Positions 31,525 to 38,972 of a stretch of DNA of 40,918 nt are shown here, one piece after another. Numbering within the stretch: position 1 is the stretch's first letter; each line of letters starts with the position of its first letter. A program made the translations under genes and the position numbers. The notes below the pieces were generated by a model that saw nothing but the letters and a program-made list of their open reading frames with translations, made no database searches and had not been told where the DNA came from. This stretch comes from a virus: IMG/VR virus record IMGVR_UViG_3300048055_000054, positions 1-40,918 of that record; one strand, written 5' to 3'.

Positions 31525-32463
31525 ATGCCGGTCGTCAACGAAACCGCGAACTTCTGGCCCTACGACACGAGCTACACGCCGACGCCACCACTGGACCCGT
31601 TGGGGTTCGTGTACATCGGCGGAAACTTTGAGCTTGAGTTGGTCGAACCCGGCACACCGATCACCATCACGGGCACTGAGCCGGGCTTCGGGGCTGGCGT
31701 GTGGACCGGGCTCGTAACGACTTCCAATCTCGACTACATCGGATTCACGCCCGACGACACCGAGTACATGGGTGATGGTTCCTCGGCGTGGGACGAGTAC
31801 GCACTGGCAGCCGCTGGCGGTGCCTGCACCATAAGCTTTACGCGGCCCGACGACATCTACATCGACTGGATCACGGGCATCATCCACGTCCCGCGTGCGT
31901 TCCTAAACCTCGTAGCCGGCACGCTGTACCAGCTAGATACTGATGCTCTGCGGTTGGTGCTGAAGGAGATTGAGGACTCCGAGGAGGGCGCGACGTTCCC
32001 CGACACGCACCGACACAACACCCAGTACACAGTGGCTGGCGTTACTTATGCGCGGTCGATCGAGATCATCAACGGGTACTCGGTGCACTTTGAAAACGGG
32101 CTGTATTCTGCGAGCTTGATCGGCAGCAACAACAACCTTTTCGATGTGCAAGCTGGCATCCTTGTGCAGAACGCTGTCCAAGTAATCCCGAACAACAGCG
32201 CCGGGTTGATTGTGTCAAACGCCACAGTGGTGGCGCCGACACAGCAGCAGATCCGCGATGCCATGAAGCTAACCCCAACAGCGGGTGTACCTAGTGCTGC
32301 CAGTTTGGACATCCTTCTCACTGAGTTGCACAGGATCCTAGGACTGGACCCCGCAGCACCGTTGCAAGTGGCTAGAACAGCTAAGACGGCTGGAACTATC
32401 ACGCAGACGATACAAGAGGATGTACCAGTAGTGGGGCGTGTTACTATAACACGAACAAGCTAA
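31525..32463 (+). CDS. virion protein with fibre-like beta domain and helical C-terminus
   Basis: A 312-aa protein starting three bases after the previous stop. Residues 1-120 are beta-rich. Residues 175-240 carry a YSVHFENGLYSASLIGSNNN...VQNAVQVIPNNSAGLI block, common in tail or neck structural proteins of many phages. The last ~75 residues (from QQQIRDAMKLTP) form a helix plus strand module often at the C-terminus of phage baseplate/neck proteins. Codon use is G/C-rich until about 32.26 kb, then returns to the early-region style at that helical module: a probable recombination joint inside the gene. Exact location in the particle is unknown. Confidence 0.72.
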   Translation: MPVVNETANFWPYDTSYTPTPPLDPLGFVYIGGNFELELVEPGTPITITGTEPGFGAGVWTGLVTTSNLDYIGFTPDDTEYMGDGSSAWDEYALAAAGGACTISFTRPDDIYIDWITGIIHVPRAFLNLVAGTLYQLDTDALRLVLKEIEDSEEGATFPDTHRHNTQYTVAGVTYARSIEIINGYSVHFENGLYSASLIGSNNNLFDVQAGILVQNAVQVIPNNSAGLIVSNATVVAPTQQQIRDAMKLTPTAGVPSAASLDILLTELHRILGLDPAAPLQVARTAKTAGTITQTIQEDVPVVGRVTITRTS

Positions 32464-32855
32464 TGCCCTACGTACTGAACGACCCCTTCAGTGTGGCTAC
32501 ACTAGGGTGGTTGACCCACAGTTCCTTGGGTATTGGTACCCTTGGATACATATTTGAAGTAGAAGTAGACGCTGCTACAGCTGCGTCTGATGGTTGGTTC
32601 GTTAGATTGAATGTAACACAGCCTTTGACAGGGCCGCTGTCTTTCAAGGATGCAGATGAACTGGCGCGCAAGCTGAGTGACACACCAGGCCTAGGTAACT
32701 TGGCGCAAGTGTGCTCCTACGTCGGAGCCAGACCGGGTGACCCGAGGGTTACTCCCGCACTAAAGGTGTCCTTTATCTACTTACGTGGGCAACGTGTGGC
32801 CGCAGGTAGACGAGCAGAGATGCTGTCTAAGACACAAGGCCCACCTACAGGATAA
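32463..32855 (+). CDS. small structural-region protein, 130 aa (paralogue A)
   Basis: The ATG shares one base with the previous TAA. The C-terminal half has RPGDP, then a KVSFIYLRGQRVAAGRRAEM strand/turn/helix pattern. The neighbouring 97-aa product has the same order (RPGDP..., Y-x-x-G-x-R, GR-A), so the two look like a diverged tandem duplicate. The N-terminal half is beta-rich without known motifs. Probably a tail accessory protein, from context. Confidence 0.65.
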   Translation: MPYVLNDPFSVATLGWLTHSSLGIGTLGYIFEVEVDAATAASDGWFVRLNVTQPLTGPLSFKDADELARKLSDTPGLGNLAQVCSYVGARPGDPRVTPALKVSFIYLRGQRVAAGRRAEMLSKTQGPPTG

Positions 32856-32858
32856 ACT

Positions 32859-33152
32859 ATGCCCTATTCGTTACCGTACAAAGTGTGGAGAATCATAACT
32901 TGGGAAGGAGTTGAACTTCTTCCAGAGCCTGTAGACTTTCCAACAGCTGAGAGGTATGTTATAAGAGTTTCTAGGGATGTAGAGGGACACGGACTCTTGT
33001 ATCTGGCTGTTAATTCTGGTTCTAGACCAGGAGACCCTACACAAAATAATACTAGACTTTTCGTGTGTTTCGGGTATATTAAGGGAAAACGAACACTAGG
33101 CGGACGCATGGCACAATACAACTTTGACCGTGGTCTGCAACCGCCTCCGTAG
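32859..33152 (+). CDS. small structural-region protein, 97 aa (paralogue B)
   Basis: It follows the previous stop by three bases. It shares RPGDP near residue 57, followed by a Y-x-KGKR-x-x-GGRMAQY block, with its upstream neighbour, while lacking that protein's N-terminal extension. It is more A/T-rich than paralogue A. Role unknown; the duplicate relationship is the main observation. Confidence 0.62.
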   Translation: MPYSLPYKVWRIITWEGVELLPEPVDFPTAERYVIRVSRDVEGHGLLYLAVNSGSRPGDPTQNNTRLFVCFGYIKGKRTLGGRMAQYNFDRGLQPPP

Positions 33153-33158
33153 GAGCAC

Positions 33159-33356
33159 ATGAATAATAAATACAGGGAAGAGGAATACGAGGGTCTGTAC
33201 GCTCCGTATGAGGAGCCCAGCGAGTCTATGTTTGACTCGCTCCATTCATACGAGTTTGAATACTGTCCCAAATGTCATTACGACGGCCCACTAGACGCAA
33301 AACGGAAAGGATATACCTGCCCTAAATGCCGGACGATAGTGCTTCCAATGGACTAG
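33159..33356 (+). CDS. zinc-ribbon protein, 65 aa
   Basis: Acidic/Tyr-rich N-terminus followed by a C-terminal zinc ribbon, CPKC near residue 36 and CPKC near 54. TAGGAG precedes ATG 33159. It overlaps the next gene by 31 bases. The ribbon probably binds nucleic acid or protein; no family is recognised. Confidence 0.68.
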   Translation: MNNKYREEEYEGLYAPYEEPSESMFDSLHSYEFEYCPKCHYDGPLDAKRKGYTCPKCRTIVLPMD

Positions 33357-33568
33357 AGTGCAACACTTGTAAGGTGATTGCCAAAGAGTGGTACATGGTA
33401 GAAATAGAAGACTTATCCACACTGGAAATCATTGAATCCACTATGTGTAAGACGTGCTTAGATAAAATAAGCGACGCTATTGGTGTGGACGTTACCGAGA
33501 CAGGCAGTGCTTACTTTAGCGTAGACGATGAGAATACCGTAAAACCTGTAACCAAGGTTTGGAACTAA
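33326..33568 (+). CDS. CxxC protein, 80 aa
   Basis: It starts inside the previous gene at ATG 33326. CNTC at 12-15 and CKTC near 41-44 are spaced as in a treble-clef zinc site. The C-terminal half is acidic and beta-rich. It lacks the Leu-tail family ending. There are no further clues to role except its position just before the ParB-like and terminase genes. Confidence 0.62.
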   Translation: MPDDSASNGLECNTCKVIAKEWYMVEIEDLSTLEIIESTMCKTCLDKISDAIGVDVTETGSAYFSVDDENTVKPVTKVWN

Positions 33569-33578
33569 AAGAGGGAAT

Positions 33579-34466
33579 ATGGCAAAAAAGAAACAAGATA
33601 TTAAGGTACATCTAGCCACTATGGTGGACGCGATGTTGCTAACGGAGCACCCAAACAACTCAAACAAGCAGTCAAGGCACATATCCAAGGAACTGGCTAA
33701 GTCAATCAAGGAGAACGGGTACGACGAGCCCTTGATTGTGGTCAAGCGCTCAGACGGCGATGTCGGATACTACGTAGCCTCTGGAAACCACAGGTTCCGC
33801 ACCGGTATGACGCTAGGTATGACAGAGTTCCCCTGCATCGTTCGGGACGACTGGGATTCCATCAAGTCTCAAGTAGAGTTGGTACGCCGAAACTATGTAC
33901 GCGGCGACATTAACAAGGACGCGTTTACCGAGGCGGTAAACAACTTGGCACAAGAGTCTTCCATGGACTTTGAGTCGATTAGGACGCTCATGGGGTTTGA
34001 GGATGCCGACAAGTTTGCGGCCCTGTACAAGGAAGACGAAGAAGCCAACAGGGAAATGGGGGAACGTATCGCAGGGGGAGGCGCTCCCGGGGGAGGTGCC
34101 AACATTGTTAAGGTAATCGACGACCTCGGGGCTATGATTGCCTCCTTGCTAGAGAGGTTCGGGGATACCGTTCCCAATAGCTTTCTAATCGTGCCTGTCT
34201 CCTCTAAAAATCACATGTTTATTATGACCACCCCCGGTCTTAAAAAGGTGTTGGAGCTTATCGCAACCCAATGTGTCCAAAAGAACATGGACATTAACGT
34301 GGTAATGAGTGGCCTGTTAAATATTGGCATGGCCCACTCTGCGTTCAAGACGGACACACCAGACACGAAGATGCTCGCGACCAAGGGGGTAACTAAGGGT
34401 GAAAAGAACTTGAAGTCTATCCACGAGCTTTTGGGTACTGTAGATCCAGCCGATTCAGTAGAATAG
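33579..34466 (+). CDS. ParB/Srx-fold nuclease-like protein upstream of terminase
   Basis: A 295-aa protein. Residues 10-100 are a ParB-N domain: LTEHPNNSN, a helix with LAKSIKENGYDEPLIV, then SGNHRFRT (the ParB G-x-x-R box) and MTEFPCIV. Such domains bind CTP or phosphate. A Gly-rich linker (GGGAPGGG near residue 170) separates it from a C-terminal helical domain. The gene is next to terminase, where several phages carry a ParB-like protein that may act as a small terminase or packaging regulator. A helix-turn-helix region is not obvious. Role by location only. Confidence 0.78.
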   Translation: MAKKKQDIKVHLATMVDAMLLTEHPNNSNKQSRHISKELAKSIKENGYDEPLIVVKRSDGDVGYYVASGNHRFRTGMTLGMTEFPCIVRDDWDSIKSQVELVRRNYVRGDINKDAFTEAVNNLAQESSMDFESIRTLMGFEDADKFAALYKEDEEANREMGERIAGGGAPGGGANIVKVIDDLGAMIASLLERFGDTVPNSFLIVPVSSKNHMFIMTTPGLKKVLELIATQCVQKNMDINVVMSGLLNIGMAHSAFKTDTPDTKMLATKGVTKGEKNLKSIHELLGTVDPADSVE

Positions 34467-34471
34467 CGCGG

Positions 34472-36208
34472 ATGTCAAACAACCCTAACATACACATTGC
34501 TACCCCCGTTATCAAACCAGAGGACTTAACGGAGAACACGGCTAGGTTTTTAGCTAAGGACTCGTTTCCTCTGTGGGCACTGGCAAATGGGTTCAGCGTA
34601 GATGGGTCTCCGTTCAACTTTGACAATTTCAAATACATGTTTCCTATTTACGCTGATCCTTCACATGAAATTATTTTAGCCAAAGGAGCACAAACTGGTG
34701 CCACAATCTACCAGATTTTGAAGCTGCTATACCACGCTGCCACCAATCCAGCAAGCAAGAGTGCTCTGTATCTCCCCACGGATAGCCTTGTGATATCCAT
34801 GATGAAGGACCGATTTATCCCCATCATCCAGTCTTCACCTGCGATTGGTCCTACGTTTGATACAAACTCAAGTCTAGCTTTGCTACAGTTCGGTAACAAG
34901 TCCAGTATTTACGCGTTCTCTGTAGCAGGTAAGTCTGCTAAGGATAGTCTACCTATTTCTGGTTTAATCTGTGTAGATGAAACGCGCCTTATCCCTGACG
35001 CCGCTATACCTCAAATACGGGAGCGACAAAGCGCCCAAATGATTAAGCGCTTCGTGACGATGTCAACTGTGGGGCTACCAGGCCAGAATATTGACCGCTT
35101 TTACAACGCAGGAACCCAACATGTTTGGCAAGCACGTTGTGGCTGCAAGGATGGTTGCGACCTTCCGAGAACCTGGCCGGATTGTGTCGCGGATGACCCC
35201 AAGCGCGGTGTTTACTACAGGTGCCCTAAGTGTTTGTGGAGGATTAACGACACCCAGAACGGGCGATTCGTCCCACATAACCCTGGTGCCCCCTACAACT
35301 CCTACCATGTGTCACAACTAAACTCTCGGTTCATGTCCTTAAAAGAGATTTGGCAATCGTACAAAACAACCACCAACATCGCGGAGTGGTGGAATGCTAA
35401 GGCGGGTCTCCCATATATTAACTCGGACGCCAGGGGCGTGACCCATGACCAACTAATGGCCTGCGTGTCCACTGAGGAGCGCTGGACTAAGAAGAAACTA
35501 GGCAACGGCTGTGCCATGGGAGTAGACCAGGGTGCTGGCTACGTCATGGTGGTTATCGCAGACATCTCACCCAGCAATGGTAAGAAGCGGATCCGCCACA
35601 TCGAGATTATCGAGAACACCAACCACGACTACATGGAGAACGGCCAACGCGTAACACCGTTCAAGCGACTCCGGGAACTCATGGTAGAGTTTGATGTACG
35701 CTTGGCGTTGTGCGACGGGCTACCCAACTTCAATGACGCCCTACAATTCGCTCAGTCTCACCCTTCCCGGGTATTCCTGGCGTACTACATGAGAGACGCA
35801 AAACACGTAGTCCAGTGGTCAGATAAGAAGAAGGGGCTAGAATCCATCAGGAAAGCCGGTTCCCTACTCAGGTTCAAGTATAACGCGTTGTTAAACCGCT
35901 ATACGTCTTTAGAGACCATGCTGTCTACGTGGTCCAACGGAGACGTAATATGCCCCGATCCTAACGGATTGGTACAGACGTGTATGGACGAGGGAACCAA
36001 GGCGATGATGCCAGAGGCTGTTTGTAGGCGCTTGTTCACTCACCTAACCCGTCTAATCCGTAACTACAAGGAATCCAACCCGGAGACAGGGGAAGGGCGC
36101 TACGAGTGGCTGTATACGCAAGGCGACCCCCACCTAGCCCACGCATGTAACTACTGCTTTATCGCGTTGGAGCGTATGAAGCGAACAGCCGGGTTCTCGT
36201 TCCTCTAA
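34472..36208 (+). CDS. terminase large subunit, GpA type
   Basis: A 578-aa DNA packaging motor/nuclease like lambda GpA. The deviant Walker A KGAQTGAT starts at Lys71, with the catalytic Lys at the front of the loop as in GpA. Walker B is Asp169-Glu170. A zinc-binding insert has Cys223-Gly-Cys and CPKC at 251-254. Nuclease acidic residues are Asp352 (GVDQG), Asp415 (CDGLPNF) and Asp552 near the end. Length is close to GpA-type terminases. It starts five bases after the ParB-like gene, and its TAA overlaps the stop of a convergent minus-strand gene. Portal and capsid genes do not follow, which is unusual. Confidence 0.92.
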   Translation: MSNNPNIHIATPVIKPEDLTENTARFLAKDSFPLWALANGFSVDGSPFNFDNFKYMFPIYADPSHEIILAKGAQTGATIYQILKLLYHAATNPASKSALYLPTDSLVISMMKDRFIPIIQSSPAIGPTFDTNSSLALLQFGNKSSIYAFSVAGKSAKDSLPISGLICVDETRLIPDAAIPQIRERQSAQMIKRFVTMSTVGLPGQNIDRFYNAGTQHVWQARCGCKDGCDLPRTWPDCVADDPKRGVYYRCPKCLWRINDTQNGRFVPHNPGAPYNSYHVSQLNSRFMSLKEIWQSYKTTTNIAEWWNAKAGLPYINSDARGVTHDQLMACVSTEERWTKKKLGNGCAMGVDQGAGYVMVVIADISPSNGKKRIRHIEIIENTNHDYMENGQRVTPFKRLRELMVEFDVRLALCDGLPNFNDALQFAQSHPSRVFLAYYMRDAKHVVQWSDKKKGLESIRKAGSLLRFKYNALLNRYTSLETMLSTWSNGDVICPDPNGLVQTCMDEGTKAMMPEAVCRRLFTHLTRLIRNYKESNPETGEGRYEWLYTQGDPHLAHACNYCFIALERMKRTAGFSFL

Positions 36209-36408
36209 AGAGTCGCAGCGTTCAGCCTGGTTAGCAGTGTTAACGGGTGCTGGTCACACACAGGACAAAGTACCTGAAAGAGGTGGGCGTATTTTACAAG
36301 GCCAAGGGTCTCTGAGTCAACGTTGGCACAAGTATAACGGAAGGAAGCGCCACACAGTGGCGTTGCTGGGTACGTATCTAGACCCAGTAAGTGGCCGACT
36401 TGCGTCAT
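36205..36408 (-). CDS. small His-Cys-CxxC / Leu-tail protein (family member 8)
   Basis: A 67-aa copy: His6, Cys19-Gly, CxxC at 48-51 and C-terminal LNAATL, with the first Cys of CxxC 20 residues from the end. It is the last gene of the leftward array and ends tail-to-tail with terminase, overlapping by four bases. Its ATG overlaps the previous stop (ATGA). Final Leu is CTT, an exception to the CTA/TTA rule, consistent with there being no following start to overlap. Confidence 0.76.
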   Translation of the reverse strand: MTQVGHLLGLDTYPATPLCGASFRYTCANVDSETLGLVKYAHLFQVLCPVCDQHPLTLLTRLNAATL

Positions 36409-36641
36409 AGTTCCGCCATCCCCAGTTCAATAAGTGTTACCAACTCCGACTTTTCACACAGTGGGCACAACCCACGACCAGGAGTTTGCAAAACATCTTT
36501 TATCTTTGCTAAGTTCCATGTGTCACCATGCCTGTTACCTATGTAGTAGTAGTGATCCCTGGTAATAGCCCCACAGAAACCTTCTCGCGCCTCACTCTCC
36601 TTGTCGTAATTTTCTACTGTGACTAAGTGTATTGTTATCAT
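36405..36641 (-). CDS. small His-Cys-CxxC / Leu-tail protein (family member 9, tandem unit)
   Basis: A 78-aa unit of the four-copy tandem cluster. His5, Cys23-Gly, CxxC 59-62, C-terminal LGMAEL. Shared blocks with its neighbours are IHLV, YYYIG, TWNLAKIK and CPLC. Its stop overlaps the ATG of the next gene. It is the most divergent unit of the four, reading GAITRD where the others read GTST. Confidence 0.8.
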   Translation of the reverse strand: MITIHLVTVENYDKESEAREGFCGAITRDHYYYIGNRHGDTWNLAKIKDVLQTPGRGLCPLCEKSELVTLIELGMAEL

Positions 36642-36874
36642 AGTTCCGCCATCCCCAGTTCAATAAGTGTTACTTCGCTAGATGCTTCACACAAGGGGCA
36701 CAACTCCTCGAAAGGAGTTATGAGACTAGCCTTTATCCTTGCTAAGTTCCATGGGGATTGGTGCTTACCTGCACCTATGTAGTAGTAATCCTGGGTACTA
36801 GTCCCACAGAAACCTTCTTGCGGCCCCTTCTCCTTGTCGTAACTTTCTGCTGAAACTAAGTGTACTATTATCAT
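36638..36874 (-). CDS. small His-Cys-CxxC / Leu-tail protein (family member 10, tandem unit)
   Basis: A 78-aa unit: His5, Cys23-Gly, CxxC 59-62, C-terminal LGMAEL. It shares YYYIGAGKHQSPWNLA-like blocks with the unit at 37107. DNA identity to its neighbours is highest at the 3' end (the first ~35 bases in window orientation). Start and stop both overlap by four bases. Confidence 0.8.
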   Translation of the reverse strand: MIIVHLVSAESYDKEKGPQEGFCGTSTQDYYYIGAGKHQSPWNLARIKASLITPFEELCPLCEASSEVTLIELGMAEL

Positions 36875-37110
36875 AGTTCCGCCATCCCCAGTTCAATAAG
36901 TGTTACTTCACTAGCTGCCTTACACACAGAGCACAACTCCTGGCCAGGAGTTTGCAGACTAGTTTTTATCCTTGCTAAGTTCCATGTGCCAGAGTACCCG
37001 GCACCTATGTAGAAGTAATCGTTGGTGCTGGTCCCACAGAAAACTTCTAGCAGCCCTCCAATCTTCTTGTCGTAGGTTTCTGCTGAAACTAAGTGTATTA
37101 CTTCCTTCAT
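36871..37110 (-). CDS. small His-Cys-CxxC / Leu-tail protein (family member 11, tandem unit)
   Basis: A 79-aa unit: His6, Cys25-Gly, CxxC 60-63 (CSVC), C-terminal LGMAEL. The N-terminal MKEV and AETYD are shared with the unit at 37107, indicating these two are closest at the 5' end, while the 3' half groups with the unit at 36638. This patchwork suggests gene conversion between units. Confidence 0.8.
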   Translation of the reverse strand: MKEVIHLVSAETYDKKIGGLLEVFCGTSTNDYFYIGAGYSGTWNLARIKTSLQTPGQELCSVCKAASEVTLIELGMAEL

Positions 37111-37349
37111 AGTTCTGCCATCCCCAGTTCAATAAGTGTTACCAACTCCGACTTTTCACACAAAGGGCACAACCCATAGTGATGGCTACGCACGCTAGTT
37201 TTTATCTTTGCTAAGTTCCATGGGGATTGGTGCTTACTCGCACCTATGTAGTAGTAATCGTTGGTACTAGTCCCACAGAAACCCTCCATCGGCCCTCCCA
37301 CCTCCACGTCGTAGGTTTCTGCTGAAACTAAGTGCATTACTTCCTTCAT
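37107..37349 (-). CDS. small His-Cys-CxxC / Leu-tail protein (family member 12, tandem unit)
   Basis: An 80-aa unit: His6, Cys25-Gly, CxxC 61-64, C-terminal LGMAEL. It is the first unit downstream of the RNA ligase, whose TAA shares one base with this ATG (TAATG). Its C-terminal CEKSELVTLIE matches the unit at 36405, again mixing identities. Confidence 0.8.
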   Translation of the reverse strand: MKEVMHLVSAETYDVEVGGPMEGFCGTSTNDYYYIGASKHQSPWNLAKIKTSVRSHHYGLCPLCEKSELVTLIELGMAEL

Positions 37350-38365
37350 TACAATGCCTCTCTAATCCTGCCAAGGAACCACGCGCGACTCTTGGAGCTA
37401 ACTACCGCTCCTACGTCTTTCCGTCCCAGCCCAGAGATTTCCATACGCTCTAGTTCTTCTTTCCAAATGTCCCCTTTGATCCATTTGATGTATGGACCCA
37501 GAGAGTACTTATCCAAGGGTAGGTTATTCTCCCTTAAATAAGATACGCCCTGCTCCAACCGGGCCTCCGTAACAACCATTTCCACGAAGTCCATGATAGT
37601 GTCCGCCTTCTCCGTGGTCATTTCAATCGGGGCTTTCGCTACAGTGACCTTGTGGCGCTCTCCCTTGGTCTTAAACCAGAAACCGGGGCCAGTGTACCCT
37701 GGAGTGCTAACGTGCCACACAAGGCCCTCTCCGATGCCCGTAGCGCCATTCAGCTTGGCATAGGGACACTCGTTCTCCACCTGCTGTGTGATGGCGTTCA
37801 ACTCGGTCGCTACGTTCCCTGCGTGGGACATGTCTGCAATGATGGTAAAGACACCTGGAGACGTGATTGTGTCAATACCGGCATCAGGGGTCCACAGCCG
37901 GAGCTTGGTAATGTCAAACCAAGTATTACTTGTAAGTCCTTTCACCGCAAAGTAAACAAAGCGCTTACTAAGTGTGCTAATACCTACACCCTTTTGAATG
38001 CCCTCACCACACCACTCCCCGAAGATTACACAGGGCTCACCAAACTGTGTCTCTGCCACACACAGTAACTCCTTGAAATCCTTATGGTTTCCCGGTTTGT
38101 GGACGTGGGTGGCAAACCCCATATTGTCGTCGATGTTGGATAACACACGTGACCGGGACATACAGACGACCTTGTTGTTCTCGTCTAGGTACACACCTGC
38201 GTTGGTCCCATGGAGCTTTACGGTGCCCACCAGGGTTAGCGTAGGTAACATACGAGTGATATCGTAGATTGGTTTATCTTCTTCGTCCATTCCGGTGAAG
38301 TACGCGGTGGACTTGATTTGCTTGTAGAAACTCTTGAACGACTCGATTGACGGGAATTTATGCAT
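37349..38365 (-). CDS. Rnl2-like RNA ligase
   Basis: A 338-aa ATP-dependent RNA ligase. The nucleotidyl-transferase core has motif I KLHGTN with catalytic Lys50, motif III-type FGEWCGEG with Glu117, motif IV EGLVWH near 210 and motif V FKTKGERH near 230. A helical C-terminal domain of ~90 residues follows. The order fits the T4 Rnl2/editing ligase family, which seals 3'-OH/5'-phosphate nicks in RNA, often repairing tRNAs cut by host defences. AGGAG lies five bases before the ATG. It is the only recognisable enzyme among the small Cys proteins of the leftward operon, so it is probably coexpressed with them. No polynucleotide kinase/phosphatase gene is visible here. Confidence 0.88.
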   Translation of the reverse strand: MHKFPSIESFKSFYKQIKSTAYFTGMDEEDKPIYDITRMLPTLTLVGTVKLHGTNAGVYLDENNKVVCMSRSRVLSNIDDNMGFATHVHKPGNHKDFKELLCVAETQFGEPCVIFGEWCGEGIQKGVGISTLSKRFVYFAVKGLTSNTWFDITKLRLWTPDAGIDTITSPGVFTIIADMSHAGNVATELNAITQQVENECPYAKLNGATGIGEGLVWHVSTPGYTGPGFWFKTKGERHKVTVAKAPIEMTTEKADTIMDFVEMVVTEARLEQGVSYLRENNLPLDKYSLGPYIKWIKGDIWKEELERMEISGLGRKDVGAVVSSKSRAWFLGRIREAL

Positions 38366-38409
38366 GGGGTCTCCTTTTATAGCGACATGATCTGTGGTGA
38401 GTTTAAGCC

Positions 38410-38706
38410 TTATAGAACACTGCTCTTTAGTACAAGTAACGCTGTAGCAGCTGGTTGTAGCTCGTTACAGACCTCACAGTATATTTTACCCTGGTCCAAG
38501 TACAACGTGATATTATCGCAGTGGGCAATCAGTACGAGCCAACTACCACTCCTGGATCTACGATTAAATTCTTCTGGGCTCCACTGTCTAGACCCCGGTA
38601 TTTTTATCCCGCATAAGGTAGTAATAGTGGTTTCGTCGTGGGGGTTTTTTTCATCGTACTCGTACGACAAGGTAACATGCTCCGTTGTGAACCTGTACTC
38701 AGTCAT
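38410..38706 (-). CDS. small His-Cys-CxxC / Leu-tail protein (family member 13)
   Basis: A 98-aa copy, the longest one: His10, Cys32-Gly, CxxC 77-80, C-terminal LKSSVL, first Cys of CxxC 22 residues from the end. The frame is open to 38739, but the ATG at 38706 overlaps the previous stop by four bases, so I chose it. The region between Cys32 and CxxC holds a Ser/Arg-rich and a beta segment. Confidence 0.74.
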   Translation of the reverse strand: MTEYRFTTEHVTLSYEYDEKNPHDETTITTLCGIKIPGSRQWSPEEFNRRSRSGSWLVLIAHCDNITLYLDQGKIYCEVCNELQPAATALLVLKSSVL

Positions 38707-38972
38707 AACATTGTTTGTCCTAGTAAGATTAGGGGCCATGCCACTTCTAGTTTAACTGCACACGTGGAGCACTTGACGTGCAGCCCTCTTGTTTCCCTCC
38801 TGGCCACTATCCGCGATGCGATGCCCGTTACAGCTATGTGAGTAACCACGCCGTTGTAACAGAAGTACAGTACAGATTCACCACAAAGTGTGCGAATCCG
38901 CTGACCTGTACACAACCGGTTGACCTTTTCACTACACAGATGGTCTGTTATAAACATTGGTTCGTCAGTCAT
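38703..38972 (-). CDS. small His-Cys-CxxC / Leu-tail protein (family member 14)
   Basis: An 89-aa copy: His11, Cys30-Gly, CxxC 68-71, C-terminal LGQTML, first Cys of CxxC 22 residues from the end. Two extra Cys lie at 13 and 21. I chose ATG 38972, with GGAGG seven bases upstream and a four-base overlap with the previous stop, over the longer frame from 39017. Confidence 0.76.
   Translation of the reverse strand: MTDEPMFITDHLCSEKVNRLCTGQRIRTLCGESVLYFCYNGVVTHIAVTGIASRIVARRETRGLHVKCSTCAVKLEVAWPLILLGQTML

Larger units (their letters stand above)
36405..37349 (-). repeat. four-copy tandem gene array, ~237-243-bp period
   Basis: Four consecutive genes of 237, 237, 240 and 243 bases repeat head to tail with four-base overlaps. 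The segment CATCCCCAGTTCAATAAGTG recurs at all four 3' ends, and AAGTTCCATG recurs in all middles. The high DNA identity marks recent amplification compared with other members of the family. Confidence 0.9.

Noticed and set aside
30981-31887. Minus-strand open frames of 169-185 codons opposite the virion genes
   Set aside because: GC-rich coding on the plus strand lowers stop frequency on the other strand. The products are low-complexity with no domains, and they conflict with well-supported structural genes.
36405-37349. Periodic repeats that might be a CRISPR array
   Set aside because: The period is about 240 bases, the repeats are coding sequence in one frame with four-base gene overlaps, and there are no short identical direct repeats with unique spacers.
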